From NCBI GenBank assembly GCA_024114885.1, contig CP099431.1, positions 186,001 through 250,000 on the forward strand: a DNA stretch of 64,000 nucleotides. Reading direction: 5' to 3'. The notes under the pieces were generated by a model. The model searched no databases. It saw only the letters and a list, made by a program, of their open reading frames with translations, and had not been told where the DNA came from. Made by a program: the position numbers and the translations under genes. The DNA is from Septoria linicola. Its lineage: Eukaryota > Ascomycota > Dothideomycetes > Mycosphaerellales > Mycosphaerellaceae. Positions 34,851-45,319 of the stretch are shown here, piece after piece. Position 1 is the first letter of the stretch, and the number at the start of each line of letters is the position of its first letter.

Positions 34851-36500
34851 TAAGGAATTAAGCGCGCTAGAGCGCTATATATCGAGTCTCTAGATCTCTT
34901 TAACTCGTAGACTAAAGGAGTAACTTATTTTCGCGCCTATAAAAGAGGTAGATAAATACGACTATTACTACCTTACCTAACTTACTATAAGCTACTACTT
35001 CTAAAGTAACTAGCTTATTATATCTTCTTCTATAGATAGCTAGATCTCTAATAATACTAAGGTAAAGAGCTAGTCTATAGATAGCGTTCTAGTAGAAGGA
35101 TATATCGATACTTAAGAATAGCTAGCTTAGTTAAGACCTATTTAGTAACCTATAATAGGCACCTAGCTAGAGTTCGCTTCTCTCTTATAGTAAGTTCTCG
35201 AAGCGAACAAACTAAAGCTACCTATACTAGGTACTAATTAAAACTACTACTTTACTAGAGAAAATACTACTAAGTTCCTAGAGCAGTTTAAGTTAATAAG
35301 TAAGTACTATAGTCTCTAGTAGCCTTCGTACGAGGACACTATTAAGCGCCTTATTATTAACTACTATATTATACTACGTCTAGGGATTCGGCGTTTAGAG
35401 TATAAGTTATAGAAGATATTCGAGACTACCTTCCTTAATTACTTTATTAAGAGTAATACCTACTATCTTATTCGATCTAGAGAGTACCTAGAGTAACTCT
35501 ACTAAAAGAGGAAGGTAGAAGGTAATAACTTAAAAGAGTTCCTTCGCTAGTTCTATCTTACTTTAGACTCTATTAACCTAGAGGATATAAGTAAGCGTAA
35601 GAGATTAAGACTCTTACTAAATAGAGTACTAGTAGCGATATCTAAGAAACTCTATACTAAGTATAGAATCTATCTATATAAGCTAGAGACCTATAAACTA
35701 TTCGAGAAGATCTTTAAGTTAGCTAAGGACCTTATTAAAGGAGAAGATAGTTTCTAGATAGAGTAGGCTCGTAACTATAGTTAACTTAAGTCCTTATAGA
35801 AGTCTATTATAGAAGGCCGACCTATAGAAGCTATAGAAGTTATAGTTAGACTAATATAGACTAATAACGACCTAGCTCGTAACTTTAATAAGTTAACTAT
35901 TAATAATCTAATACTTCTAAAGTAGAAGAGCGAGTATAGCTTAGCTCCTACGCCTATCTAACCTACTAGATAATATATATCGCCTACTATCTAAGATAAT
36001 AGTAACTAATAGTAATAGTAGGCTATAACGATCGAGGCGTACTTAGGGTACGTTTCGCTATAGGTCGTAGAGTATATAAAAGGTCGCTACTATATCTACT
36101 ATAGATTAGGCTACGTAGCTAACTTCTACTCGTTAATCGAGTATATAATTACGTAAGGATAGTTAACCTATAATATTAATAAGAGGTTAATAGTTAAGAG
36201 TATAACTAGTAAGTATATTATAATCTAGTATCTAAAATAAGACGGGATAATACCTCGGATCTTCTATATTAACTAGGTATTACGTCTTTATAGGATAGGA
36301 GGCTAGGCTATAGAGTACCTAGACTATCTAGTAAGCGATAAATAGCGTTAATAGTAGACTAACTACGATATAACGTAAGTAGTTCTAGGTTCTATTAAAA
36401 GAAGCTCCGATTAGACGCCTCGTAGTACCTTAGATTACTAGAATACGCTCGTAGTACTATTAAAGCTATCTAGCCTTAGAGGCTCGACTACCTAGATAGG
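34850..36500 (+). pseudogene. Gypsy-3 gag remnant
   Basis: The frame from about 35215 reads FLEQFKLISKYYSLQQPSYE-like sequence, then RSREYLEQLYQKRKVEGNNL near 35480, ending in a knuckle-like segment near 36095 (YIYYRLGYVANFYS for CxHCGLGHxANFC). Stops are TAA/TAG only in checked parts. The exact start is unknown because ATG codons are lost. Confidence 0.65.
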
Positions 36501-39500
36501 TACGCCGAAGGTCGTATAGGTTAACTATATACGATCTACGTAGATTATTAGTATTCCTAGGCCTAAAGTATACTTTATAAAATAGGACCTTAATAGGAGA
36601 TATACTAGAGTTAAGGATTTAGAAGATAAGGACGCGCCTATCTATATTAACGTAGTATAGATTAGTAAAAGTAAGGCTAAGAAGGCTAAGAAGCGAGCGC
36701 TAGTATCTATAATTTAGAAGTCTTAAGAGAAGATACTTAAAGGAAGAATTTAGGCTTAGCGTAATACTACGTATACGCGTAGGCTAACTAGGTATAGTAT
36801 TCGTAAGGAAAGGCTTAAGAATATATACGACGACTTAGTTAATAGAGTAAACGAAGAGGATTAGTAGTAGCGAGATACTACTAGGTCTTAGCTATTAGAA
36901 GATAGTACTATCGACTATATTAATAAGGATATAGAAGACGAGGAACCTACTCCAGTTACGCCTCCTATTCGTAAAATAAATAGAGCCTCTAAGAAATAGA
37001 GGCTAGATAACTAGGTAAGGTCTAAGGTATATATAGAGGACGATATAGCTCTAAGAGCTTAGAAGCTAGAGACAAAGCTACTACGTCGTCTACTATAGAT
37101 CCTATTTCCTATTATACTTACTAAGTATATTATACTTAGAGGTATTAAGCTATTACTTAAAGGACTATAGGCTTCTATCTATATAGATAACGACGAGTTA
37201 TAGGAAGCTCTTACTTACTAAACTATAGATGTCTATATAGCTAGTATAGAACTTAGCTAATAATTTAATAATAGGCTACCTACTAAGATATAAGAGTAGA
37301 GGTTACTACTATACTAAGTATATTCTCTCCTTAGGGAATTAGTACCTAAAGGCTAGTATAAACCTTATATAAGATATAATATAGTTACTATTAATAGAGG
37401 TATTATAGTATATACTAGTAAGGCTAATCCGTAGGAGAAGCTATATAAGTAATTAGTAGTAGTCGACCTATCTAGCGTTACTCGAGACGTCCTCGTAGCG
37501 CCTCTAATCTAGGTAGATATTTAATTAAATAGTAAACTTAGTACTAAGGACACCTTAATCGATAAAGGTACTAAGTCTACTATAATAGACCGAGTAGTAG
37601 CTAGAAAGTATAGATTAGCTATTTAGATAGATATTCTAGAGATTAACCTATCTACTATAAGAGGTCTAGCCTAGATAGTAGGTATCTATAAGAAGGTAAA
37701 CGTTAACGTTTTTAGCGTTAAATACGTTATACTAGTCTTTATCTTAGTACCTTCTAAGGACGCTAAACTAGTACTAGTCCTCTTAGGTAGAGCGTAGGCG
37801 ATAAAGGTCTACCTATAGTCTAAGAACTACGACGATAGTACCTAGAAGGATACTATCTATTATAGGAATAGTAAGTTAGTTACCTTTATAGGTATAGTCG
37901 AGACCTAGAGATACTAGACTATTAATAAGTTTCTTAGTAAAGGTAGCGCTTTAAAATAGTAGATAGACTCGGGCTAGCTACTACGATATCTACCTACTAT
38001 ATAGCTCTAGTAGGAATAGAAAGACTAGGCCTAATAGGACGCCTCGATTCTATCTAGCCTCTAGAGCTAGACTAAAATCTCGATACTTAGAGCGACGATT
38101 AGTTATCTACTACGATCGAGGATAGAAGCGATAATCTTTTAGATAATACGATCCTTATAGTAGTAGAGTATAATAGGTAGGCTAGCTATATTAGGATATA
38201 TTATACTTCTACGTACTACTATTTATAGAATCTCTACCTAAAGGTTTAAGCCTTTACTATATATAAGCGTAAGGTAAACGAGGTTAAGCCTATAGACCTA
38301 AGCGTAAATTAGATAGATAGTAGTAGCGCTAGTAGTAACTATCGTTAGAAGTAGGAGTAGCTAGCGTAGGAAAGTAAACTATTACTAGGTATAGGCCTAT
38401 TCGATAGTAAGTATCTTATTAAGAAGTTCTCTAACCTACTAAAGGCGAGTAGGTTAACTCTAGAAGTAATAGTAGGCGTTACTACTAGCGTAGAACTATA
38501 GCCTAGAGAGCGCTAGATACTAGAGGAGATACTCTTTAACTAAGAAGTAGTACTAGCGACTAGGTTCGCTTATCTCGAGCGAGTCTATCCTAAGGTAGCG
38601 CCTTCTTATATAATCCGTATAGTAGAGTATATACTATAGTAATACCTAGGATTCTACTTAAACCTATCCCTTTATACTATAGTAGAGTAGATACTATAGA
38701 AGCGTCTAGATATAGGAACTCTTAAGTTTAGCTATAGAGCCTATCGTAATCTATACTTTCTAGTTACTAAGAAAGATATAGGTTCGTATTATCTAATTAA
38801 CGATATATAGTTAATTAATAAGGTTACGATTAGAGATACGTACCTGCCTCCTAATATAGACTTAGTTTCTAAGTATTTTACTAGTTACTAGGTAGCTAGT
38901 ATACTCGATATCTTCTCTAGCTATAATTAAGTTCTATTAGACCTAGAGAGTAGAGACCTTACTAGATTCGACTACGCCTTTAGATTACTTTAGATAACTA
39001 CTATTCTATAAGAGGCGACTAATTCTATTACCTAGTTTGTCTATATAGTTAACTATATACTATTTAATTACCTATTCTATAGAGTACTATTCCTTAATAA
39101 TTTTAGAGTTAAGAGTCTAAAGACTACTTATAATAATAAGGAGTTAGAACTAGGCCTCTATAGGTATATTATAGAGTATATCGTTAACCTTAATATAGTA
39201 ATTATAGATATTAAGCGCGTAAGTATAACTATTATAGTTAAGAAGTTATAAATTCTAATACTAAGGATCAAGGTAGTAGGATACGTTACCGATACTATAG
39301 AGCGCTATCTAGACGCTATCTAAGTAGCTAATCTAGTTAACTAGCCGACGCTAACTAATTAGAAGGAAGTATAGGTTTTCGTTAGTATAGTTATCTATTT
39401 CTATATTTAGATCCTAGGTTTTACTACTATAACGATCCTACTATATAGGCTTATAAAGAAGGACGAGGAATTCGTCTAGACGCCTATTTATAAGGAGGCG

Positions 39501-40971
39501 AAGTAGACCTACGTCTATTATCTAATCTAGGCTCCTACCTTAGTAGCTATTAATTACGATAAAGTAGCTAGCGAGATTATTATAGCTATAGATACTAGTA
39601 AGATTAGATAGAGAGCGATCCTTATATAGATAGTTAATAGATAAAGATACCTAGCTAGGTACGAGAGCGGTATATAGAATACTACCTAGAGAGGGTATAA
39701 CGCTAATAAGAAGGAATATCTTAGAGTTAAGAAGGTACTTACTAAGTTAAAGCCTTAGCTATTTAGGGTATACTTTATTCTTAAAGTAGATACTAATACG
39801 CTCGTTTACTAGCTTAATAAAGGAGCTATAGATTTACCTAATACTATAGTTACGCGATAGATCGTATAGATCTAGCTCTTTACGTTTAAAGTTAGGTACG
39901 TTCTAGATAGAAAGTATACTAGTCCTAATACGCTATCTAGAAGGCTAGCTAATACTAAGGATAATATTATAGAGGACGAGGATAAAGAAGCTCTCGTAGA
40001 TAAGGCCTTCTTCTAGGTATATACGTCTAGGATTTCTATCTAGCCTTAGAGGCCTAATAGAGATAATATCGATTCTATCTTCTAGAAGGATATTAATAGC
40101 GACTCGAGCGTATAGAAGTACTAGGCTAAGGCTATCGCCTTTATCCTACTTCGTAGGAGACGCTTAGATTATATATCTAAGTTAGAATACTACTACTTTA
40201 GTAAGATAGCTAGAAAGTTCTTAGTTATCGATAAGAAGCTATACTAGTAGCTATATAGATAGGCTCCTTAGTAGAGAGTTATTAAAGACGATACGATATA
40301 GAAGCTAATCGTTAAGGAGATCTATAAGTTAAGTAGCTATAGGAACGCTAATTCTATATACTATATCTTTAGGTCGAAGTACTAGTAGGATAGTATATAT
40401 ACGTAATACGCTATATATTTCTACTAGTATAAGGACTATAATCTAAGGAATAGTATACCTCGACCTAGCCCTATAGTAGAGGTATAAGTCTAAACTATAG
40501 AAGAGCGCTAGTATATAGACGGCGTCTATATCGATAAGCGAGGGTCCTTAATTATTACTAGAGAAGAGGTATTATAATAGCTAGAGGCTAAGATCTACTA
40601 TTATACTACGCGAGAGGATAGTATAACTAAGAAGATATCTATAAAGTAGATTACCGACTTTCTTTAGAAGAATATATACTACTAATAGAGCGCTCTATTT
40701 AAGATTATACTAGATAATACTAATATTAATAATAGTATAGAGGTTTCTACGCTTCTTACTACGTATAGCGTAAAGAGGCCGAGGATTTCTATCTACTAAC
40801 TATAGAGCGCCGCTATTATAGAGGTAGGATATAAGACTATCCTATCTACTCTATCTAAGTTATCTAAGAGTAGCTTATAGGCTTAGGTACTATACCTTCT
40901 AGCTATACTATAGGTAGAGCGTACTACTTATAATAGTAGTACTAGCGAGACCTCTACTAAGCTTAGACGTC
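36500..40971 (+). pseudogene. Gypsy-3 pol remnant, part 1
   Basis: The protease-like region is near 37700-37950. The reverse transcriptase is at about 38590-39200, with a YLPPNIDLVSEYF segment, SILDIFSSYNQVLLD and FVYIVNYILFNYLF (in place of F.D/YVDDI). RNase H and the connection run to about 39960 (LSRRLANTKDN), and the integrase zinc-binding and catalytic regions are at about 40140-40960. The frame is broken by hAT-2 in codons reading TSTKLRR at 40966. Confidence 0.8.
40966..40971. repeat. Left 6-bp target duplication of hAT-2 (GACGTC)
   Basis: GACGTC flanks both ends of hAT-2 (again at 49184-49189). Counting it once restores one continuous gypsy-3 pol frame (KLRRLTKLI), which supports the 6-bp size. 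Confidence 0.8.
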
Positions 40972-40980
40972 GGAATAGGT
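40972..40980 (+). repeat. hAT-2 left terminal inverted repeat
   Basis: GGAATAGGT, followed by TAGTGCGGGTAGGGTTAGG. The inverted right end has the same first nine bases, then a related GGGTTAG-containing sequence. Confidence 0.8.
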
Positions 40981-41495
40981 TAGTGCGGGTAGGGTTAGGT
41001 CCAAACCTATGTTCTTAGTAATCGATATAGGTTAGGGGGGTAACCCGCTAAAGCTTAATAGGTAGTACCTATAACTAGAAAATATAGGTTAGGGCGTATA
41101 CCTACGTAGGTACCTATAGGAGTATAGGTATAGGTGTACTAAAATCTACGCACTATAAGTATCTAAGCACGTGAAAAGGACGATAGGCGCCGACTACATA
41201 TACCGACTATAGGGATAAGAGGAAACGAAGGTTTTATAGTATAAAAGTAGAAAGCAATCTCATATCGTTTGCTATAGTTATAATGCAATTTGATACCGCG
41301 CTTCTACTACGCAGCCGGGTATCTCGAAGCAGCCTAAACGCTATTCCTTACGCCGAATACAACACGTAGTACTATACTACTTTAAATAACCCTTGTTATC
41401 CGTAACGCCCTATATACGAAGTATTCTCCGAACGAGCTACATGTCCTTCTACTAGATCGTAACTCGCTTTATATAGATAGCGTAGAGGTTAGCAC

Positions 41496-41545
41496 CTATA
41501 CAAGTTAGTATAAGCCGCTAAATAGTAATATAGAAGGATATATAC
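41496..41545 (-). other. Intron in histone H3 fold 2
   Basis: 50-nt minus-strand intron: donor GTATAT, branch sequence ATACTAAC, acceptor TTGTATAG. It splits the codon giving Ser in FESAN, matching FEDTN of H3 at the same length. Confidence 0.85.
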
Positions 41546-41728
41546 TCTCAAAAACCTTCGTTAAATAGAGCTCTACTACCTCTTACAACGCTTCTAGTGT
41601 ACTGGCCCGAAAGCGCAGATCCTACTTAAAGCCGTAGGCGACCTCTCTTACTAGTCGCTAGAAGGGAAGCTTACTAATAAGTAGATCCCTAGTCCTCTAA
41701 AATATCCGAATCTCCTATAGGGCTAAAA

Positions 41729-41779
41729 CTATAGTAGATTAGCGTACCGACTACGTTTGCCGACTACGTTTTGACTTAC
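41729..41779 (-). other. Intron in histone H3 fold 2 containing the 13-bp motif
   Basis: 51-nt minus-strand intron: donor GTAAGT, branch GCTAATC, acceptor CTATAG, with two motif units between donor and branch. It falls right after the Gly of the HRYKLG segment. Confidence 0.85.
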
Positions 41780-42449
41780 TGCCTAGCTTATAGCGATGGG
41801 GCTTCCTTACCCTCCTAACTACTAGAGCCTTCTTAGAAAGCCTACTAGCTCGTACCGCGTTCTAAGTATTCGACTATGCTTTTAGAATACGGGATTTCTT
41901 CTTTATAGTAAGTTTTGGACCGGCTCTTCTCTTCTTCTTCGTTACTGTCTTACGAGGCGCTTTTTGCGTAATAGGCCGCTTTCTACTAAGGCCCTTCCTA
42001 CTAGTAGTAGGCCTCTTTATAGTAGGAGGCTTATTATTCTCCTATTTAGACGCGTCTTTATTATCCTCCTTTTCAGGCGCATATTTATTATTACTGTCTT
42101 GTATATCGATAAGAATTAGATTATCAGCCTGTCCTTGAGGCTGATCGCTAGCTCTCTCTATTTAAAGGTACGCTAATAGAGTAGGAGAACGCGATACTTG
42201 ATTAGCGAGGGCGCGTTGTTTAGGCGTAAGTATAGCGGCGTCTTGTACGAGACGATTAAGAAAGTCGTAGTTAATTAGAAGTACTATATCGCGCGAGAAC
42301 GCGATAGAACATTAATAATGTTATGTTTGTTTAGAGTTACGGTCGTACGGTTGAAATTGTAAGGTTTTAGTATAGGGCTGGAATTCAGAGTCTAAAGCCT
42401 AAGGCACTAACGACCTCTCTATTCCCTAGGGGAACTCGCTATATATCTA

Positions 42450-42500
42450 CTAAGATAATAGGTTAGAAATATAGTCGGTATCTATAGTCGGCGGACTTAC
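42450..42500 (-). other. Intron containing the 13-bp motif between the two H3 units
   Basis: 51-nt minus-strand candidate: donor GTAAGT, branch TTCTAAC, acceptor ATCTTAG, with two motif units inside. It lies about 45 nt after the end of H3 fold 1. Direct splicing does not keep the frame between the fold-1 exon and the following exon (off by one), so an indel or separate genes must be assumed. Confidence 0.7.
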
Positions 42501-43015
42501 GCTTCTACTAAACTGTACTACCGTCCTAGCTAGTAAACCTTGTACGAATACGACGGCATAGCTACAGATCCTTAGCCTATAGTATAACCCGCTTTATATA
42601 GATAGCTAGGAGATTAGATATCTTAAATTTAGTAGTAAGGAACGCTTTAGCTGCCTCTTAGAGGTATTCTAAGGCTGCTAATTAATAGCGTAGCCTACTA
42701 CTAAAAGTAAGAACGATCTCGTAGACAAGCCGCTAGAATAGGAGGCGTTGGATATATAGTTCTGTTATGCTCTATAATTTCTTGATCTGACGAAGCGCAA
42801 TAGTGCCTAACTTAAGGATACGACGTTTCTACCTACTATTACGAGGTATACGCTTCCGACGAGTGTTCGTTTTTACTGTAATAACCTTCTTCCGAGGCTT
42901 AATAGGCTTCTAAGTAGTGCTCTCTAGAATAGCTGCTTTTAGTAGACTATACGATCGTGAACGCTAAGGAGGGCTTAAAGGGATCGATACTTGATTATCG
43001 CTCCTATACGGAGCG
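42501..43015 (-). pseudogene. Histone H3-like gene, first fold
   Basis: A minus-strand frame with basic N-terminal residues (KPRKKVITVKTNTRRKR), then from 42807 to 42544 an intronless H3 fold of exactly 88 codons: GTIALRQIKKLQSITELYIQ, then FQRLVYEI, LRYQLAALEYLQEAA, NLLAIYIKRVI and KDLQLCRRIR. This matches canonical H3 (GTVALREIRR ... LCAIHAKRVT ... KDIQLARRIR) without gaps. LEYLQEAA and KDLQL are also reminiscent of centromeric H3 variants, but loop 1 has the canonical length. The TAG/TAA stops fit RIP. Upstream, a frame with NQVSIPLSPP extends to about 43050, and exon sequence before fold 2 contains a similar NQVSRSP, suggesting tandem duplication of a whole unit. The start is not determined. 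Confidence 0.88.
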
Positions 43016-43289
43016 TCGTAATCGAAGAACGGTATAAGAAATAAAGGAAAGGGCAGAGATAGGAGGAAGGAAGTAAAGAAAGAAGAAGTGGGTAGTTAGA
43101 AAGATACTGAAACTTGCTAAGACGCTATAAGCTATAGAACCTCGGGTCTAAAGAGACACTAAGAAACTTACTAGATCCTACGTCTATACCTAAATAGGAA
43201 AGTGCTATGCTAGGAAAACTACTACCGACTACGATTGCCGACTATAAATCTTATCTTGATCAATTCTAGAAGCGTAGAACTAGAGGATA

Positions 43290-44010
43290 GTTATAGTCGA
43301 TATTAGTTTACTAGATCTATATAATTAGATATTAGTATAGAATAATACAAAATAAGCTATTAGTTCTAAGTTATACTAAACTAAGGCCTATTCTATTAAT
43401 AATAAATTATCTATAATACTAGAGAAGAGAATATTTTTACTATATATACTAGATAGTATGAAATATATAAATATAAAGTAGTAATACTCTCTCTCTTTTC
43501 TAAGACTAATTGAAAAGGCTAGTTCTAAAAGATTAGTAGAATCTTCTAAATCTAAAGAAAAACTTTCTCTATAATAGACTTAATAGTAGTATCTCGTTAT
43601 TAGGCTTTCAAATATCTTAAAACTAAATATTTATTCTATTAATATATACTATAGGATTCTTAGGATTTATACTATTTTAGTAATCTATTAAGCCTATTAA
43701 CTTATTAAGTAGCTTAAAGAGTTTTAAACCTAGTCTATAGATCGATAGGATAGTTCTTAATATAATAGCTAAAATTATAATATCTCTAGCTAATATATAA
43801 GGTTATATATAGTAGAAAAGGTAAGTATAAATAAGTAAGTACTTCTTAAGAAGTTAAGATATCCTTTTTAGAATAAAAGCTCTTTAAGCTAGGTCTCTAT
43901 AATCTACTATTAGTCTTATATAATTAGCCTATACCTCTCTTTTTAAAGTAATCTTTCTTCTATCTAGTAGATATACTATAGAGACCTAGGATAGGCGGAC
44001 TTAGTAGATA
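43290..44010 (-). pseudogene. Unidentified minus-strand frame in hAT-2
   Basis: An AT-rich, more strongly RIPped block between motif sites 43224 and 44049. A minus-strand frame is open for over 200 codons when TAG/TAA are ignored (for example RFKTLQAT and VNRLNRLLKQYKS-like stretches). No family recognised. It could be a separate nested insertion or the upstream part of the histone-like gene. Confidence 0.35.
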
Positions 44011-44641
44011 TATTAGCCTATACTAAGATATGATCTAATAGTAAAGTGCCGACTATATATGCCGACAACTAATATTATCTAAAAAGCTATATTGAAGTAT
44101 CTAGGGGCGACCTGCCTTGACGTCACTCCTACTTAGTTAGCCCTTAGACCCTAGATTTCCCTACTTCCTACAAATTCTGAACCTTACTTTCTAACTACCT
44201 ACACTTATAACTAAATTCGTCGCATATTACTATCGCTTGTCTGACCTGCCTAATTCTACTACTATTTAGTAGGTGACCGTTATAGCTACCGAACGCGATA
44301 CTTTTAATACTAATTGTCCTAGAAATAGTACGTTAGAAGCGTAAGGCAGAGTCTCTTCCTAAACTCGAGGCGAAACGCGTAAGACTTACTACGACAAGAA
44401 AGGATATTAAAGACTGCTCGATCAATCTAAACACACTACGCGACCGCGTACGTACTCAAGCTATAGACGAAGATAGGGCTGAAGTAGACCGAAAACGTAA
44501 AGCAAAGAATCAAGCTTTTAGTCGTTTTAAGGTAAAGCGAATAGCTACACTACTAGGGTAGGATAGCCTCGATAAGGACGCGTAGAAGACGTATATTAAT
44601 TAATAGAAACTAGTCTATAAGGCAAGCTTTACTAAACAACG

Positions 44642-44718
44642 GTAAGTCTCTATTATACTATTATATATATAGTCGGCAAACGTAGTCGGCGTATGTAGTC
44701 GGCGCTAATATTATATAG
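44642..44718 (+). other. Transposase intron with three 13-bp motif units
   Basis: Donor GTAAGT, branch-like GCTAAT, acceptor TATAG; 77 nt. Three motif units in reverse orientation fill its centre. Confidence 0.8.
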
Positions 44719-45256
44719 GGAGAGGAAGGCTCTTAAGAAGGTAGAGGAAAAGAAATCTCCTAAAGACCTCGCTTAGGAAGATAAAGAAGGTTAGTATATC
44801 GAGCTCCGCCTTCTATATAGGGAGATTAAGAGAAAAGAGGGTATATTAGAAGAATTCGAAAAGGAAGATAGTAGTATGTAGGTTTAGGTACTATTAGATC
44901 CTTCTAAGTTAAAGGGAAACTCCGTAAACGTTATTATCGACAACCTACTAAGCTTGTCTCAAGAGGAGGACATTTAGGCTAAGTGCGCTATTAAGCTATC
45001 TACTAGTGCGCTAGGCTCTACTAACTATAGTAGAGCGACTTATTAATACTAGTATAAGGTAATCGGCGAGTTCTAGTCTAAGATTAAGGCGCTAGACAAA
45101 CTTACAGCTATATAAGTATATAGCGATAGCGTAAGTCTTCCTATCTATTAGAAACTCCTATCTACTAATATAATATAGAGCTCCCCTTTTACGACACCGC
45201 GGCTTCGAGGTCTAGCTGTCTTGCTTCAGATATTAGTACTAGAAGCCTAAGTTAAG

Positions 45257-45319
45257 GTATATCTACTAGCTGTCTTAAGCGCCGACTATATTTGCCGACT
45301 ATATACTAATCAACTACAG
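45257..45319 (+). other. Transposase intron with two 13-bp motif units
   Basis: Donor GTATATC, branch TACTAAT, acceptor CTACAG; 63 nt. Two motif units directly precede the branch site. Confidence 0.85.

Larger units (their letters stand above)
41410..42449 (-). pseudogene. Histone H3-like gene, second fold with N-terminal tail
   Basis: The long first exon (42449-41780) gives an open N-terminal region, then a basic stretch with QKAPRKTVTKKK and VRKPHRYKLG, close to the H3 tail segments KAPRK and KKPHRYKPG. After intron 41729-41779 the frame reads ALQEIRIFQRTRDLLISKLP, then FQRLVREVA and LRFRASTLEALQE. After intron 41496-41545 it reads ESANLYAIYIKRVTI and ends RRI.R before TAG 41412-41410. Intron removal leaves exactly 264 nt (88 codons) from G to the RRI(R) end, gapless against canonical H3. 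Tyr codons replace Cys/His as RIP predicts. It is interrupted by TAG/TAA and therefore inactive. H3 pairs with H4 in nucleosomes. Confidence 0.9.

Noticed and set aside
41410..43015. Histone sequence as an ordinary host histone gene by chance next to transposons
   Set aside because: Both folds lie between the hAT-2 terminal repeats and its target duplication, the whole of which sits inside a gypsy pol gene. The folds also share introns bearing the element's own 13-bp motif.
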